Source of the DNA: Bacillota bacterium
Lineage (GTDB): Bacteria; Bacillota_I; Bacilli_A; Acholeplasmatales; Acholeplasmataceae
Reading direction: 5' to 3'
DNA length: 9,582 nucleotides
Assembly (NCBI GenBank): GCA_006226985.1
Contig: SBGC01000177.1
Span: 1-9,582 of the forward strand
Below, piece by piece: positions 1-6,303 of this stretch (its first letter is position 1; each line of letters starts with the position of its first letter). Under the pieces are notes generated by a model. The model saw only the letters and a list, made by a program, of their open reading frames with translations. It had not been told where the DNA came from and made no database searches. The position numbers and the translations under genes are program-made.

Positions 1-1091
1 GTATTCGCGAAATCGTTATATACATCTTCGAAATCCCATCAGGTGTTATTGCAGACAAGTTTGGTAAGAAATTTGAACTTTTTATATGCTTTGCTTTCTA
101 TATTTTATCGTTTATTGTATTTTTCTTTTCACATGCCTTTTTAATGTTCGCACTCGGAATGGTTTTATTTGGATTAGGTGAAGCTTTTCGATCAGGCACA
201 CATAAAGCCATGATTATGTCATACATTGACTATCATCAATTAAAAGATTCAAAGACGAAAATCTATGGTCTTACAAGATCCTATAGTTTAATTGGTTCTA
301 TGATTTCTAGTTTACTTGCTGTTATCTTTGTTTTGTATTTACCTCATATCCGCTATTTATTTGTTATATCGACGATTCCTTATGTTATTGATTTATTATT
401 AGTGATGACATATCCTAAATACTTAAATGAACGACGAGAAAATACTTTTCATTTTAAAACATTTTTAATGGATAATTATCATGGTATAAAGTATGCATTT
501 TCTCATAAGAAAGTACGTCATGCTATCTTTAATGCATCAAGTTATCAAGCAGCATTCAAAGTCATCAAGGACTACATACAACCTATTATTATTGGTCTTT
601 CACTCTCTTTTTCACTTTTCATCGCTTTTACAGATGATGAGCAATCTAAAATTTTCATCGGAATTGTCTATGCTATCATCTTTTTACTCTCATCATTTGC
701 TAGTAAATACGCATATCAACTAAAAAAATTAGGCGATTCTAAAAACATTATTCGCTTCATGTGGTTGATTTCAGGTATTTCTATCTTACTTCTTGTATTA
801 TGGATACATTCCTTATGGATGATTATGCTTGTTTTTACATTACTTTACATGATGATGAATGCAAGACGCCCCATCATGGTTGAAGTTATTGGAGATGAAA
901 CAGATGCCAAACATCGTGCAACTGTTTTATCAATTGAATCACAGTCAACATCGATTTTGATTGCGATATTTGCGCCACTTGTTGGTTTAATCGCTGACTA
1001 TTCTATTCCGCTTATGCTCATGATTGTAGGTTTAGTCATGTGTTTAATTTATGTTTTAGAGTGGCTTTTTGCCCAAATAGAAAGGGGTTAA
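1..1091 (+). CDS. MFS family transporter, 5'-truncated by window edge
   Basis: The reading frame is open from the first full codon at base 3, so the true start lies left of the window and the ATG at 144 is only an internal methionine. About 362 residues are visible. Near the visible N-terminus, FEIPSGVIADKFGKK is the classic loop 2-3 signature of the major facilitator superfamily (G-x-x-A-D-[KR]-x-G-[RK]-[RK]). The rest is a series of hydrophobic helices with a charged central loop (around bases 700-740), as expected for a 12-helix carrier lacking only its first helix or so. It should be a proton- or ion-coupled secondary transporter in the cytoplasmic membrane. The FEIPxGVIAD form of the motif is common in drug/efflux-like MFS proteins, but the substrate cannot be read from sequence. 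It ends in TAA only 4 bp before the next start, which suggests cotranscription. Family call firm, substrate unknown. Confidence 0.9.
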   Translation, partial: IREIVIYIFEIPSGVIADKFGKKFELFICFAFYILSFIVFFFSHAFLMFALGMVLFGLGEAFRSGTHKAMIMSYIDYHQLKDSKTKIYGLTRSYSLIGSMISSLLAVIFVLYLPHIRYLFVISTIPYVIDLLLVMTYPKYLNERRENTFHFKTFLMDNYHGIKYAFSHKKVRHAIFNASSYQAAFKVIKDYIQPIIIGLSLSFSLFIAFTDDEQSKIFIGIVYAIIFLLSSFASKYAYQLKKLGDSKNIIRFMWLISGISILLLVLWIHSLWMIMLVFTLLYMMMNARRPIMVEVIGDETDAKHRATVLSIESQSTSILIAIFAPLVGLIADYSIPLMLMIVGLVMCLIYVLEWLFAQIERG

Positions 1092-1095
1092 TCTA

Positions 1096-1815
1096 ATGAA
1101 TGTTTTAATATCTGGTTTACATGGGACTGTTGCTCCATATGTATCAGCTGTTTTCAAAAAGAATAAGCATCACGTGTTTGCTTATGACCGAGAAGTCTTA
1201 AGTATCGATAATGATCAAGAAATTACAGCATTTTTAGAAACAAATCATATTGATCTTGTCATTCATCTTGCTATGGGAAGTGTAGATTGGACAAAACGAT
1301 TAGCAAGTATCACACATACGCTAGACATCGGGTTTATATATATTAGTACTGTATCTGTTTTTTCAAACAATCAGATAGGTCCTCATGATATTCATAAGGA
1401 ACCTCTACCTGATGAAGATTATGGAAAATATAAGAGAGAAAGTGAACTTGTTGTTAAAGCAATGCATCCTTTAGCTAAAATTATCCGATTGGGATGGCAA
1501 ATTGGTTATCAAGATGGTCAAAACCAAATGCTCTCATTCATCTATAAAGCGATGCGTGAGAATGGATTTATTTCCGCATCATCTCTCTGGTATCCTTCAT
1601 GTTCGTTTTTAGAAGACTCTGCACTGGCTATTTATCACATATCCTTTATGTCTGAACCTGGGATCTATCATGTAAATAGTAATAAGAACTTATCATTTTA
1701 TGATATTTGCGTGCTCTTAAGCAAAAAATTCCCGCATATCATTGTCAAAGAGAATCAGGATTTTGTCGCTGATCACCGCATGATTGATGCACGTGTTAAC
1801 ATTAAAACACTCTAA
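1096..1815 (+). CDS. RmlD-like NAD(P)-dependent sugar-nucleotide reductase/epimerase family protein, compact
   Basis: A 239-residue extended short-chain dehydrogenase (SDR)-type protein. The N-terminus MNVLISGLHGTVAP is a Rossmann nucleotide-binding loop (G7, G10, with Ala at the third glycine position). Next come IDLVIHLAM at 52-60, a strand ending ISTVSVF (83-89) that holds the Ser/Thr active-site position, the YxxxK catalytic pair Y109/K113 in YGKYK, and RLGWQIG (131-137), which corresponds to the RTSWVYG segment of dTDP-4-dehydrorhamnose reductases (RmlD). It is shorter than typical RmlD (about 280-300 aa). The segment between the VDW (63-65) and the STVSVF strand looks about 15 residues too short, removing the region where RmlD carries its conserved Asn. 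Substrate is unknown. AAAGGGG at 1081-1087 lies 8 nt before the ATG, inside the end of the transporter gene, so the two are probably one operon. Not necessarily a rhamnose enzyme. Confidence 0.78.
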   Translation: MNVLISGLHGTVAPYVSAVFKKNKHHVFAYDREVLSIDNDQEITAFLETNHIDLVIHLAMGSVDWTKRLASITHTLDIGFIYISTVSVFSNNQIGPHDIHKEPLPDEDYGKYKRESELVVKAMHPLAKIIRLGWQIGYQDGQNQMLSFIYKAMRENGFISASSLWYPSCSFLEDSALAIYHISFMSEPGIYHVNSNKNLSFYDICVLLSKKFPHIIVKENQDFVADHRMIDARVNIKTL

Positions 1816-1842
1816 ATATTTACATGAAATGACTATAAAAAA

Positions 1843-1871
1843 TTGTAAAACAGAGCTAATTGCTATATAAT
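1843..1871 (+). promoter_or_regulatory. Sigma-A type promoter for the membrane protein at 1904
   Basis: TTGTAA at 1843-1848 (-35) and TATAAT at 1866-1871 (-10) are separated by exactly 17 nt. Transcription would start near 1878, leaving a leader of about 26 nt that contains the ribosome binding site. No terminator hairpin is visible between the preceding stop (1815) and this promoter, so read-through from upstream may add to its expression. Confidence 0.75.
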
Positions 1872-1878
1872 GCAATTA
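1857..1878. repeat. Inverted repeat enclosing the -10 box, candidate operator
   Basis: Perfect 7-bp arms TAATTGC (1857-1863) and GCAATTA (1872-1878) are separated by 8 bp that contain the TATAAT -10 hexamer. A dyad centred on the -10 and reaching the expected start site is a typical repressor position. The repeat is seen directly; the operator role is inferred. Confidence 0.5.
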
Positions 1879-1890
1879 AGAAGATAAGAT

Positions 1891-1896
1891 GGAGGT
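1891..1896 (+). promoter_or_regulatory. Ribosome binding site that fixes the start at 1904
   Basis: GGAGGT lies 7 nt before the ATG at 1904. An in-frame ATG at 1889 overlaps this site and has no binding site of its own, so the longer reading (five extra residues, MEVTF) is unlikely. Confidence 0.85.
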
Positions 1897-1903
1897 AACA
1901 TTT

Positions 1904-2560
1904 ATGAAATATGGATATGGTTGGGTTTTAAAGTTTATATTAGCAGCGATTTTGATCGGTGTTGGTATTTACATGGTTTTTGCTGATGAAGTTGTTTATT
2001 TAGTGACAGGTATCGCAATTGTCATATTCTCGATATTTAGAGTAATTCCTTTAATGAAGTCATTGAATAAGGAAATACTTAGAACGATTAATTTGATTGA
2101 AATTATATTTGATACCCTTATTGGTGCAGGTATGATTTATATTGTATTATCTGAAAGAAATTTAGCTGATGGCATTTGGCGTGAAATTTACCGCTTCTCA
2201 CTCGCTTTCTTCTTCTATGCAAGAGGTCTTGTATATTTCAATTCCGTGGTTTTCTTCAAAGAAAAGACAGAAATACCAAAGTTCTGGGTTCATATTGTTT
2301 CATTATCTATTGGGGCAATCATTGCATTCCAACCCAATTTTGACTATAACACTGTAGGTATTTTCTTATTATTAATTTCAATTGTTGGTGCATCATATCT
2401 TGGATATGACGGATTTGGTGGATACAAGAAATATCGTCAATACCAAAAAGAACTTAATCAAGAAAAAGAAAAAAATAAACCAAAAGAAATTGATCCTGAA
2501 TCTCCTCAACCTGCAATTATTGATGAGAAAAAAGAAGATAAAAGACCTTACGTCAATTAA
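1904..2560 (+). CDS. Multi-spanning membrane protein of unknown function with charged C-terminal tail
   Basis: A 218-residue protein I do not recognise by name. It has about six hydrophobic segments, roughly residues 8-26, 32-52, 62-82, 95-115, 128-144 and 151-168, and no large soluble domain between them. The first pair (glycine-rich, with a short acidic turn ADE at 27-29) resembles the helix pairs of small HdeD/DUF308-like membrane proteins, but that is only a topological impression. Residues about 173-218 form a hydrophilic tail rich in Lys, Glu and Pro (KELNQEKEKNKPKE), probably cytoplasmic given the positive charges after the last helix. The short-helix layout makes a transporter less likely than a structural or stress-related membrane protein. 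The gene is a single transcription unit with a strong promoter and terminator of its own, which argues for independent control. Start set at 1904 by the GGAGGT site. Confidence 0.7.
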   Translation: MKYGYGWVLKFILAAILIGVGIYMVFADEVVYLVTGIAIVIFSIFRVIPLMKSLNKEILRTINLIEIIFDTLIGAGMIYIVLSERNLADGIWREIYRFSLAFFFYARGLVYFNSVVFFKEKTEIPKFWVHIVSLSIGAIIAFQPNFDYNTVGIFLLLISIVGASYLGYDGFGGYKKYRQYQKELNQEKEKNKPKEIDPESPQPAIIDEKKEDKRPYVN

Positions 2561-2577
2561 ACAAATATAAAACACAT

Positions 2578-2616
2578 AAAACTGCAAGTTAGGTATTTAA
2601 TCTTGCAGTTTTTTTT
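2578..2616 (+). terminator. Intrinsic terminator of the membrane protein gene
   Basis: ACTGCAAG (2581-2588) pairs perfectly with CTTGCAGT (2602-2609). Flanking A/T runs lengthen the stem to 11 bp, the loop is 13 nt, and eight T residues follow at 2609-2616. It begins 17 bp after the stop codon at 2558-2560. Confidence 0.88.
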
Positions 2617-2637
2617 ATGAAAAAATGATATCATAAT
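2609..2637 (+). promoter_or_regulatory. Weak candidate promoter of the EamA transporter, overlapping a palindrome
   Basis: CATAAT at 2632-2637 could be a -10, with only a T-run (2609-2614) 17 nt upstream, so the -35 is poor and overlaps the preceding terminator. The perfect 10-bp palindrome ATGATATCAT (2625-2634) overlaps the -10. Some promoter is expected here because the upstream gene ends in a terminator, but the exact site is uncertain. Confidence 0.35.
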
Positions 2638-2658
2638 TAAGGTAAGGGAGTTTATGAT

Positions 2659-3573
2659 ATGAACACAAAAATAGTCCATGTTGCAGGCGTGATCTACGCA
2701 ACCATCTTTGGTTTTACATTTATGTTTTCAAAAGTTGCTTTAGAGCATGTCAGACCGATTGGTCTTATTGCCTATCGATTTTTGATTGCTTTTATATGTC
2801 TTGAAATATTGAGACAATTTAAAGTATTTAAAATATCCATTAATAAGAGTAATTTTCTACCTCTTTTTTGGGTTGCACTCTTCCAACCTGTTTTATATTT
2901 CTTGTTTGAAACCTTTGGTATATTAAAGACTACTTCAGGTGAAGCAGGTATGATGATTGCATTAATTCCAATTTTTGTCACAATTTTAAGTGCAATCATT
3001 ATGAAAGAAAAACCACGGTTAATTCAATTTCTTTTTATTATATTATCAGTGTCTGGTGTGCTCTTCATTCAAATCATGAAATCTAATAGTGGTGTATCAC
3101 TTGCATTTGCAGGTTTAATGTTACTTTTAGGTGCTGTCATCTCAGCTGCTTTATTTAATATTGCTTCACGAAGTGCTTCAAAGAAAGTTAAACCCCATGA
3201 GTTAACCTATTTTATGATGTTATTTGGTTCAATTGTATTTAATATCATGTACATTACCCAACTTGCTATTGAAGATAGTATCACTCGTTATGTCACAAAT
3301 TTATATCACATTGAATTACTTCTTCCTATCTTGTATTTAGGTATTGTTGCTTCCATTGGTGGATTCTTCTTAGTTAATTTTGCACTCAGTCGTGTTCCAG
3401 CTCATGTATCTTCTATTTATGCAAATCTATCAACGATTGTTGCGATTGTTGCTGGAGCTTTGATTTTAAATGAGAAACTTTATTACTACCATTTTTTAGG
3501 CGGTTTCATGATTATAACCGGTGTATATGGTACGGTTAGATTCAATCGATTACTCGATAAAAGAATTAAGTAA
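2659..3573 (+). CDS. EamA/DMT superfamily transporter
   Basis: A 304-residue drug/metabolite-transporter superfamily protein with about ten hydrophobic helices arranged as two EamA repeats (roughly residues 8-137 and 148-295). Each repeat ends in the usual helix plus short basic/acidic turn: IIMKEKPR at 113-120 in the first and LILNEKLYYYHFLGG at 268-282 in the second. GEAGMMIALIPIF (94-106) matches the conserved helix 4 region, normally A-x-L-x-x-x-x-P-x-x. It should be a cytoplasmic-membrane permease or exporter of small metabolites or amino acids; substrate unknown. The start at 2659 is supported by AAGGGAG (2644-2650) 8 nt upstream; the ATG at 2654 is followed by a stop after one codon. 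Length is normal for the family. No terminator follows it before the next promoter. Confidence 0.92.
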   Translation: MNTKIVHVAGVIYATIFGFTFMFSKVALEHVRPIGLIAYRFLIAFICLEILRQFKVFKISINKSNFLPLFWVALFQPVLYFLFETFGILKTTSGEAGMMIALIPIFVTILSAIIMKEKPRLIQFLFIILSVSGVLFIQIMKSNSGVSLAFAGLMLLLGAVISAALFNIASRSASKKVKPHELTYFMMLFGSIVFNIMYITQLAIEDSITRYVTNLYHIELLLPILYLGIVASIGGFFLVNFALSRVPAHVSSIYANLSTIVAIVAGALILNEKLYYYHFLGGFMIITGVYGTVRFNRLLDKRIK

Positions 3574-3605
3574 GAGCGCTCCATTTCAAAATGCATTGAC
3601 ATATT

Positions 3606-3614
3606 TGATATAAT
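3606..3614 (+). promoter_or_regulatory. Extended -10 promoter of the ppiB-rluF operon
   Basis: TGATATAAT is a perfect extended -10 (TG-n-TATAAT). The -35 position 17 nt upstream (3586-3591, TCAAAA) is poor, as is usual for extended -10 promoters. A perfect TTGACA at 3596-3601 is only 7 nt from this -10, so it cannot be its partner; it would need a poorer -10 around 3619-3627. Predicted start near 3621, leader about 20 nt. Confidence 0.6.
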
Positions 3615-3631
3615 AAACATGTATATATAGA

Positions 3632-3636
3632 AAGGA
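3632..3636 (+). promoter_or_regulatory. Ribosome binding site of the cyclophilin gene
   Basis: AAGGA overlaps the first of three in-frame ATGs (3636, 3642, 3645), so 3636 is excluded as a start. The ATGs at 3642 (5 nt away) and 3645 (8 nt away) are both possible; 3645 has the better spacing. Confidence 0.7.
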
Positions 3637-3644
3637 TGATTATG

Positions 3645-4184
3645 ATGAATTATACAGAATATCTCAATACAAAAAATCCAACGGTCACGTTTAGTATTCG
3701 TGATTATGGCATTATACAAGTTGAACTTTTTCCAGAAGTTGCACCGAATACAGTGAATAATTTTATTCACTATGCGGCATCAAATTTCTACAAAGATTTA
3801 ATTTTCCACCGCATCATTCCTGGGTTTATGATTCAAGGAGGCGGAGGAAGTGAAACGTTAAAGCCCATTAAAGGAGAGTTTGCTGCTAACGGATTTGAAA
3901 ATCCACTGAAGCACACACGTGGTGTGATTTCTATGGCCAGAACAAGTGATCCTAACTCACAAACTTCGCAGTTCTTTATTATGCACCAAGATGCCCCTCA
4001 TCTTGACCGGAATTATGCTGCTTTTGGTGTTGTTACATCAGGCATTGAAGTTGTTGATCAAATTGTTAGACAGTCTCGCGACTTTAGAGATAGACCACAT
4101 GAAGACATCGTGATTGAATCTGTTTCACTTGATACGAAAAATAGAGAATACCCAGAACCTGTCTATGCTGACGATATAGAATAA
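3645..4184 (+). CDS. ppiB: Cyclophilin-type peptidyl-prolyl cis-trans isomerase, cytoplasmic
   Basis: A 179-residue single-domain cyclophilin that catalyses cis-trans isomerisation of X-Pro bonds and so helps protein folding. There is no signal peptide or lipobox, so it should be cytoplasmic like PpiB. The core motif FHRIIPGFMIQGG (54-66) supplies the catalytic Arg (R56), F61, M62 and Q64; SQFFIM (108-113) supplies Q109 and F111; LDRNYAAFG (120-128) closes the pocket with F127. Two pocket positions differ from human CypA: the cyclosporin-contact Trp is His119 and the His before the conserved Phe is Tyr124. Loss of that Trp is common in bacterial cyclophilins and goes with weak cyclosporin A binding. 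An acidic C-terminal tail (YADDIE) follows the domain. The TAA stop overlaps the next ATG (TAATG), so it is translationally coupled to rluF. The start could be 3642 instead. Confidence 0.93.
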   Translation: MNYTEYLNTKNPTVTFSIRDYGIIQVELFPEVAPNTVNNFIHYAASNFYKDLIFHRIIPGFMIQGGGGSETLKPIKGEFAANGFENPLKHTRGVISMARTSDPNSQTSQFFIMHQDAPHLDRNYAAFGVVTSGIEVVDQIVRQSRDFRDRPHEDIVIESVSLDTKNREYPEPVYADDIE

Positions 4185-4885
4185 TGGAAACACGCATTAA
4201 TAAATATTTAAGCGAATCTGGATTTTGTTCCAGACGTGAAGCTGATCGCTTAATCGAATCTGGACATGTAAAAATTAATGGCAATCTTGCATTAATTGGC
4301 TCAAAGGTTGACGATAATGATATCGTCACCGTTGATCAAAAAGTTGTCACGAGGAAAAAAGATTTTGTTTATCTTGCTTTTCATAAACCCATTGGTATCG
4401 TCTCAACAACGGATCAAAGTATTAAAGACAACATGATTGACTATATTCATTATCCAGAACGTATATTTCATATTGGTCGCCTTGATAAAGATAGTGAAGG
4501 TTTGATTTTATTAACGAATGATGGTGATATTGTTAATAAAATACTTCGCGCTGAAAACAAACATGAAAAAGAATATATTGTGACAACAAACCGTGAAGTC
4601 ACAAGCCAGTTCTGTGAAGCAATGTCAAAAGGTGTACCCATACTTGATGTCGTAACAAAGCCATGCAAGGTTGAAAAAATTGGAAATAACGCATTTAAAA
4701 TTATTTTGATTGAAGGACTCAATCGTCAGATTCGACGCATGTGTGAATATTTTAATTACGAGGTTTTATCACTTAAACGTGTGCGTATTATGCACATAAA
4801 ACTTGATATACCCGTAGGAAAGTACCGTATGCTTACCAAGCAAGAACAAGCGATTTTATTTGAAAAATTGAATCATAAAATGTAG
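4184..4885 (+). CDS. rluF: 23S rRNA pseudouridine synthase, RluF type (RsuA/RluB/RluE/RluF family)
   Basis: A 233-residue enzyme that converts a uridine in 23S rRNA to pseudouridine; in E. coli RluF the site is U2604. Residues 3-50 form an S4 RNA-binding domain (INKYLSESGFCSRREADRLI). The catalytic motif is HIGRLDKDSEGL (96-107), with nucleophile Asp101. The later motif EGLNRQIRRMCEYF (177-190) carries the conserved basic residues. This last motif, KILRAENKHEKEY (119-131) and GVPILDVVTK (150-159) follow E. coli RluF closely and differ from RluB (which has R-N-R-E-V-R-R), so the subfamily assignment is fairly good. It lacks the long basic C-terminal extension of E. coli RluF. The start overlaps the cyclophilin stop by one base and has no strong binding site of its own, so translation probably depends on coupling. 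It ends at the terminator. Confidence 0.92.
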   Translation: METRINKYLSESGFCSRREADRLIESGHVKINGNLALIGSKVDDNDIVTVDQKVVTRKKDFVYLAFHKPIGIVSTTDQSIKDNMIDYIHYPERIFHIGRLDKDSEGLILLTNDGDIVNKILRAENKHEKEYIVTTNREVTSQFCEAMSKGVPILDVVTKPCKVEKIGNNAFKIILIEGLNRQIRRMCEYFNYEVLSLKRVRIMHIKLDIPVGKYRMLTKQEQAILFEKLNHKM

Positions 4886-4916
4886 AAAAATACCAGAAAA
4901 AAACTGGTATTTTTTT
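4886..4916 (+). terminator. Intrinsic terminator of ppiB-rluF
   Basis: AAAAATACCAG (4886-4896) pairs perfectly with CTGGTATTTTT (4904-4914) around a 7-nt poly-A loop, and T residues run to 4916. The hairpin starts at the base directly after the TAG stop. Confidence 0.9.
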
Positions 4917-4935
4917 CTTTCTTATAATGATTTTA

Positions 4936-4976
4936 AATGAAAAGTTTACTGATAGCATTTTCATTCATGTTCATTC
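4936..4976. repeat. Inverted and direct TTCATT repeats upstream of the polymerase promoter
   Basis: AATGAAAA (4936-4943) and TTTTCATT (4958-4965) form a perfect 8-bp inverted repeat with a 14-bp spacer. TTCATTC occurs at 4960-4966 and again at 4970-4976, exactly 10 bp apart, or about one helical turn. The set ends about 33 bp before the predicted -10. It could be a regulator binding region, though short AT-rich repeats also arise by chance. Confidence 0.4.
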
Positions 4977-5005
4977 GTTTTACCTCTTTATTTTTTTAAA
5001 TTACT

Positions 5006-5014
5006 TGATATAAT
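5006..5014 (+). promoter_or_regulatory. Extended -10 promoter of the uvrX-like/yolD-like pair
   Basis: TGATATAAT is a perfect TG-n-TATAAT extended -10. The -35 region (about 4985-4992, T-rich) is weak. The predicted transcript starts near 5021, giving a leader of about 17 nt that opens almost at the ribosome binding site. No CGAAC-N4-GTTCG (LexA/DinR) box is present between 4886 and 5037. Confidence 0.6.
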
Positions 5015-5023
5015 GGGTGACAC

Positions 5024-5030
5024 AAGGAGG
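5024..5030 (+). promoter_or_regulatory. Ribosome binding site that fixes the polymerase start at 5038
   Basis: AAGGAGG is a perfect Shine-Dalgarno sequence 7 nt before the ATG at 5038. An in-frame GTG at 5017 lies upstream of this site and next to the -10 box, so a start there is rejected. Confidence 0.92.
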
Positions 5031-5037
5031 GAATAAG

Positions 5038-6303
5038 ATGGATCAATATAAAATCTTTAAACATATTTTATGTATCGATTTGAAAAGTTTTTACGCATCC
5101 GTTGAGTGCGCTGTTTTAGGCCTTGATCCATTTACGACTCCTTTAATTGTTGCTGATAAATCACGAGGTGATGGTTCCATCGTGCTTGCTATCACACCTT
5201 ATTTAAAATCATTAGGACTACCTAGCCGCTTTCGTATTCATGAACTACCACCAGATATACCTGTTATCTTTCAAAAACCACGTATGAGTTTGTATTTGGA
5301 ATATTCTGCTAAAGTCATTGGTGTATATTTAAAATTTGTTTCCGAAGATGATTTATATATCTATTCAGTCGATGAGGCTTTTTTAGATGTGACTTCTTAT
5401 TTGAACTACTATCAAAAAACAGATCTTGAACTCGGGAAAATGATTTTAGATGAAATATATAAAGAAACCAAGCTGTTTGCTACATGTGGTATTGGACCAA
5501 ATATGCTTATTTCAAAACTTGCTTTAGACATTGAATCTAAAAAAGCGAAAGACTTTGTTGCTAAATGGGATTATGAGGATATTCCAAAAAAACTATGGCC
5601 TATTTCACCACTAACTGAGATGTGGGGTATTGGTCATCAAATGGAAAAAAGATTGAATCGTTTAGGCATGAATAAGATTGGTGATATTGCTATCTATGAT
5701 GTCGTGACGTTGAAAAAGCTTTTCGGTATTAAAGGTGAAGAGTTATACTATCATGCACATGGTATTGACATGAGTCTGATTCAAGATAAACTTTTATTTA
5801 GACATACAGGTAAAAGTTATGGTTCAGGCCAAACACTTTTTCATGACTATTATGTACCTGATATTTTTCAAATTATGTTAGAAATGATTGATGATATTAC
5901 ACGACGTTTGCGTATGAGTGGACGTATTGCGCGAACTGTTCATTTAGGTATTGGCTATAGTAAGGCTGTTGGTGGTGGTTTTTCGCGCCAATTTACGCTA
6001 GATGAGCCAACAAGCAGTCCTTCTATCATCTATCAAACATGCTTAAATCTGTTTTACAATTACTATGAAGATGAGCCGATACGGCGCATTCATGTAAGCG
6101 TTGGAAATTTAATGAAAAAAACGGTTCATCAGTTTTCACTTTTTGATGATGAACGTATGCTTCAAAAAGAGTTTCAATTTCATCAAACCATTGATCAAAT
6201 CAAAATAAAATTTGGTAGAAACAGCGTCAATCGTGCATCCAGTGAATTTGAGTCTTCTACCATTAAAGCACGCAATAAGATGATTGGAGGTCACCATGCA
6301 TAA
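5038..6303 (+). CDS. uvrX: Y-family DNA polymerase, UvrX/YqjW type (translesion synthesis)
   Basis: A 421-residue ImpB/MucB/SamB-family polymerase that copies past damaged bases. The first metal ligand is D14 in CIDLKSFYASVE; Y19, five residues on, is the steric-gate position that excludes ribonucleotides. The second acidic pair is D112/E113 in SVDEAFLD. The thumb has a helix-hairpin-helix (MWGIGHQMEKRLNRLG, 195-210), and the little-finger domain spans about 240-360. QFSLF (365-369) is a good sliding-clamp binding motif of the Q-x-x-L-F type. Length and the adjoining YolD-like gene match the Bacillus UvrX/YqjW group rather than DinB (about 350-400 aa, no YolD partner). In Bacillota such genes are usually LexA-controlled; no such box is seen here. 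The symbol is by family and does not imply phage SPbeta origin. Its last 8 bases overlap the next gene. Confidence 0.94.
   Translation: MDQYKIFKHILCIDLKSFYASVECAVLGLDPFTTPLIVADKSRGDGSIVLAITPYLKSLGLPSRFRIHELPPDIPVIFQKPRMSLYLEYSAKVIGVYLKFVSEDDLYIYSVDEAFLDVTSYLNYYQKTDLELGKMILDEIYKETKLFATCGIGPNMLISKLALDIESKKAKDFVAKWDYEDIPKKLWPISPLTEMWGIGHQMEKRLNRLGMNKIGDIAIYDVVTLKKLFGIKGEELYYHAHGIDMSLIQDKLLFRHTGKSYGSGQTLFHDYYVPDIFQIMLEMIDDITRRLRMSGRIARTVHLGIGYSKAVGGGFSRQFTLDEPTSSPSIIYQTCLNLFYNYYEDEPIRRIHVSVGNLMKKTVHQFSLFDDERMLQKEFQFHQTIDQIKIKFGRNSVNRASSEFESSTIKARNKMIGGHHA
6286..6290 (+). promoter_or_regulatory. Ribosome binding site of the YolD-like gene, inside the polymerase gene
   Basis: GGAGG lies 5 nt before the ATG at 6296. 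The longer reading from a TTG at 6284 would start within and just before this site and is unlikely. Confidence 0.85.

Noticed and set aside
144..146. ATG as the start of the MFS transporter
   Set aside because: The frame is open upstream to the window edge and encodes the conserved MFS loop motif (GVIADKFGKK), so the gene is cut by the window and this ATG is internal.
3574..3581. GAGCGCTC palindrome directly after the EamA transporter stop codon
   Set aside because: Perfect 8-bp palindrome but with no loop and no T-run, so it is not a terminator. Too short to call an operator.
3596..3601. Perfect TTGACA as the -35 of the cyclophilin promoter
   Set aside because: It lies only 7 nt from the good TATAAT. 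At 17-18 nt spacing the sequence is ATGTAT or TGTATA, a poor -10, so the extended -10 at 3606-3614 is preferred.
5017..5019. GTG start adding seven residues to the Y-family polymerase
   Set aside because: It lies before the AAGGAGG site and only three bases from the -10 box, around the expected transcription start, so it cannot be used.
4886..5037. LexA/DinR-type SOS box or riboswitch before the polymerase gene
   Set aside because: No CGAAC-N4-GTTCG match. The transcribed leader is predicted to be only about 17 nt, too short for a riboswitch; the only strong hairpin is the rluF terminator.
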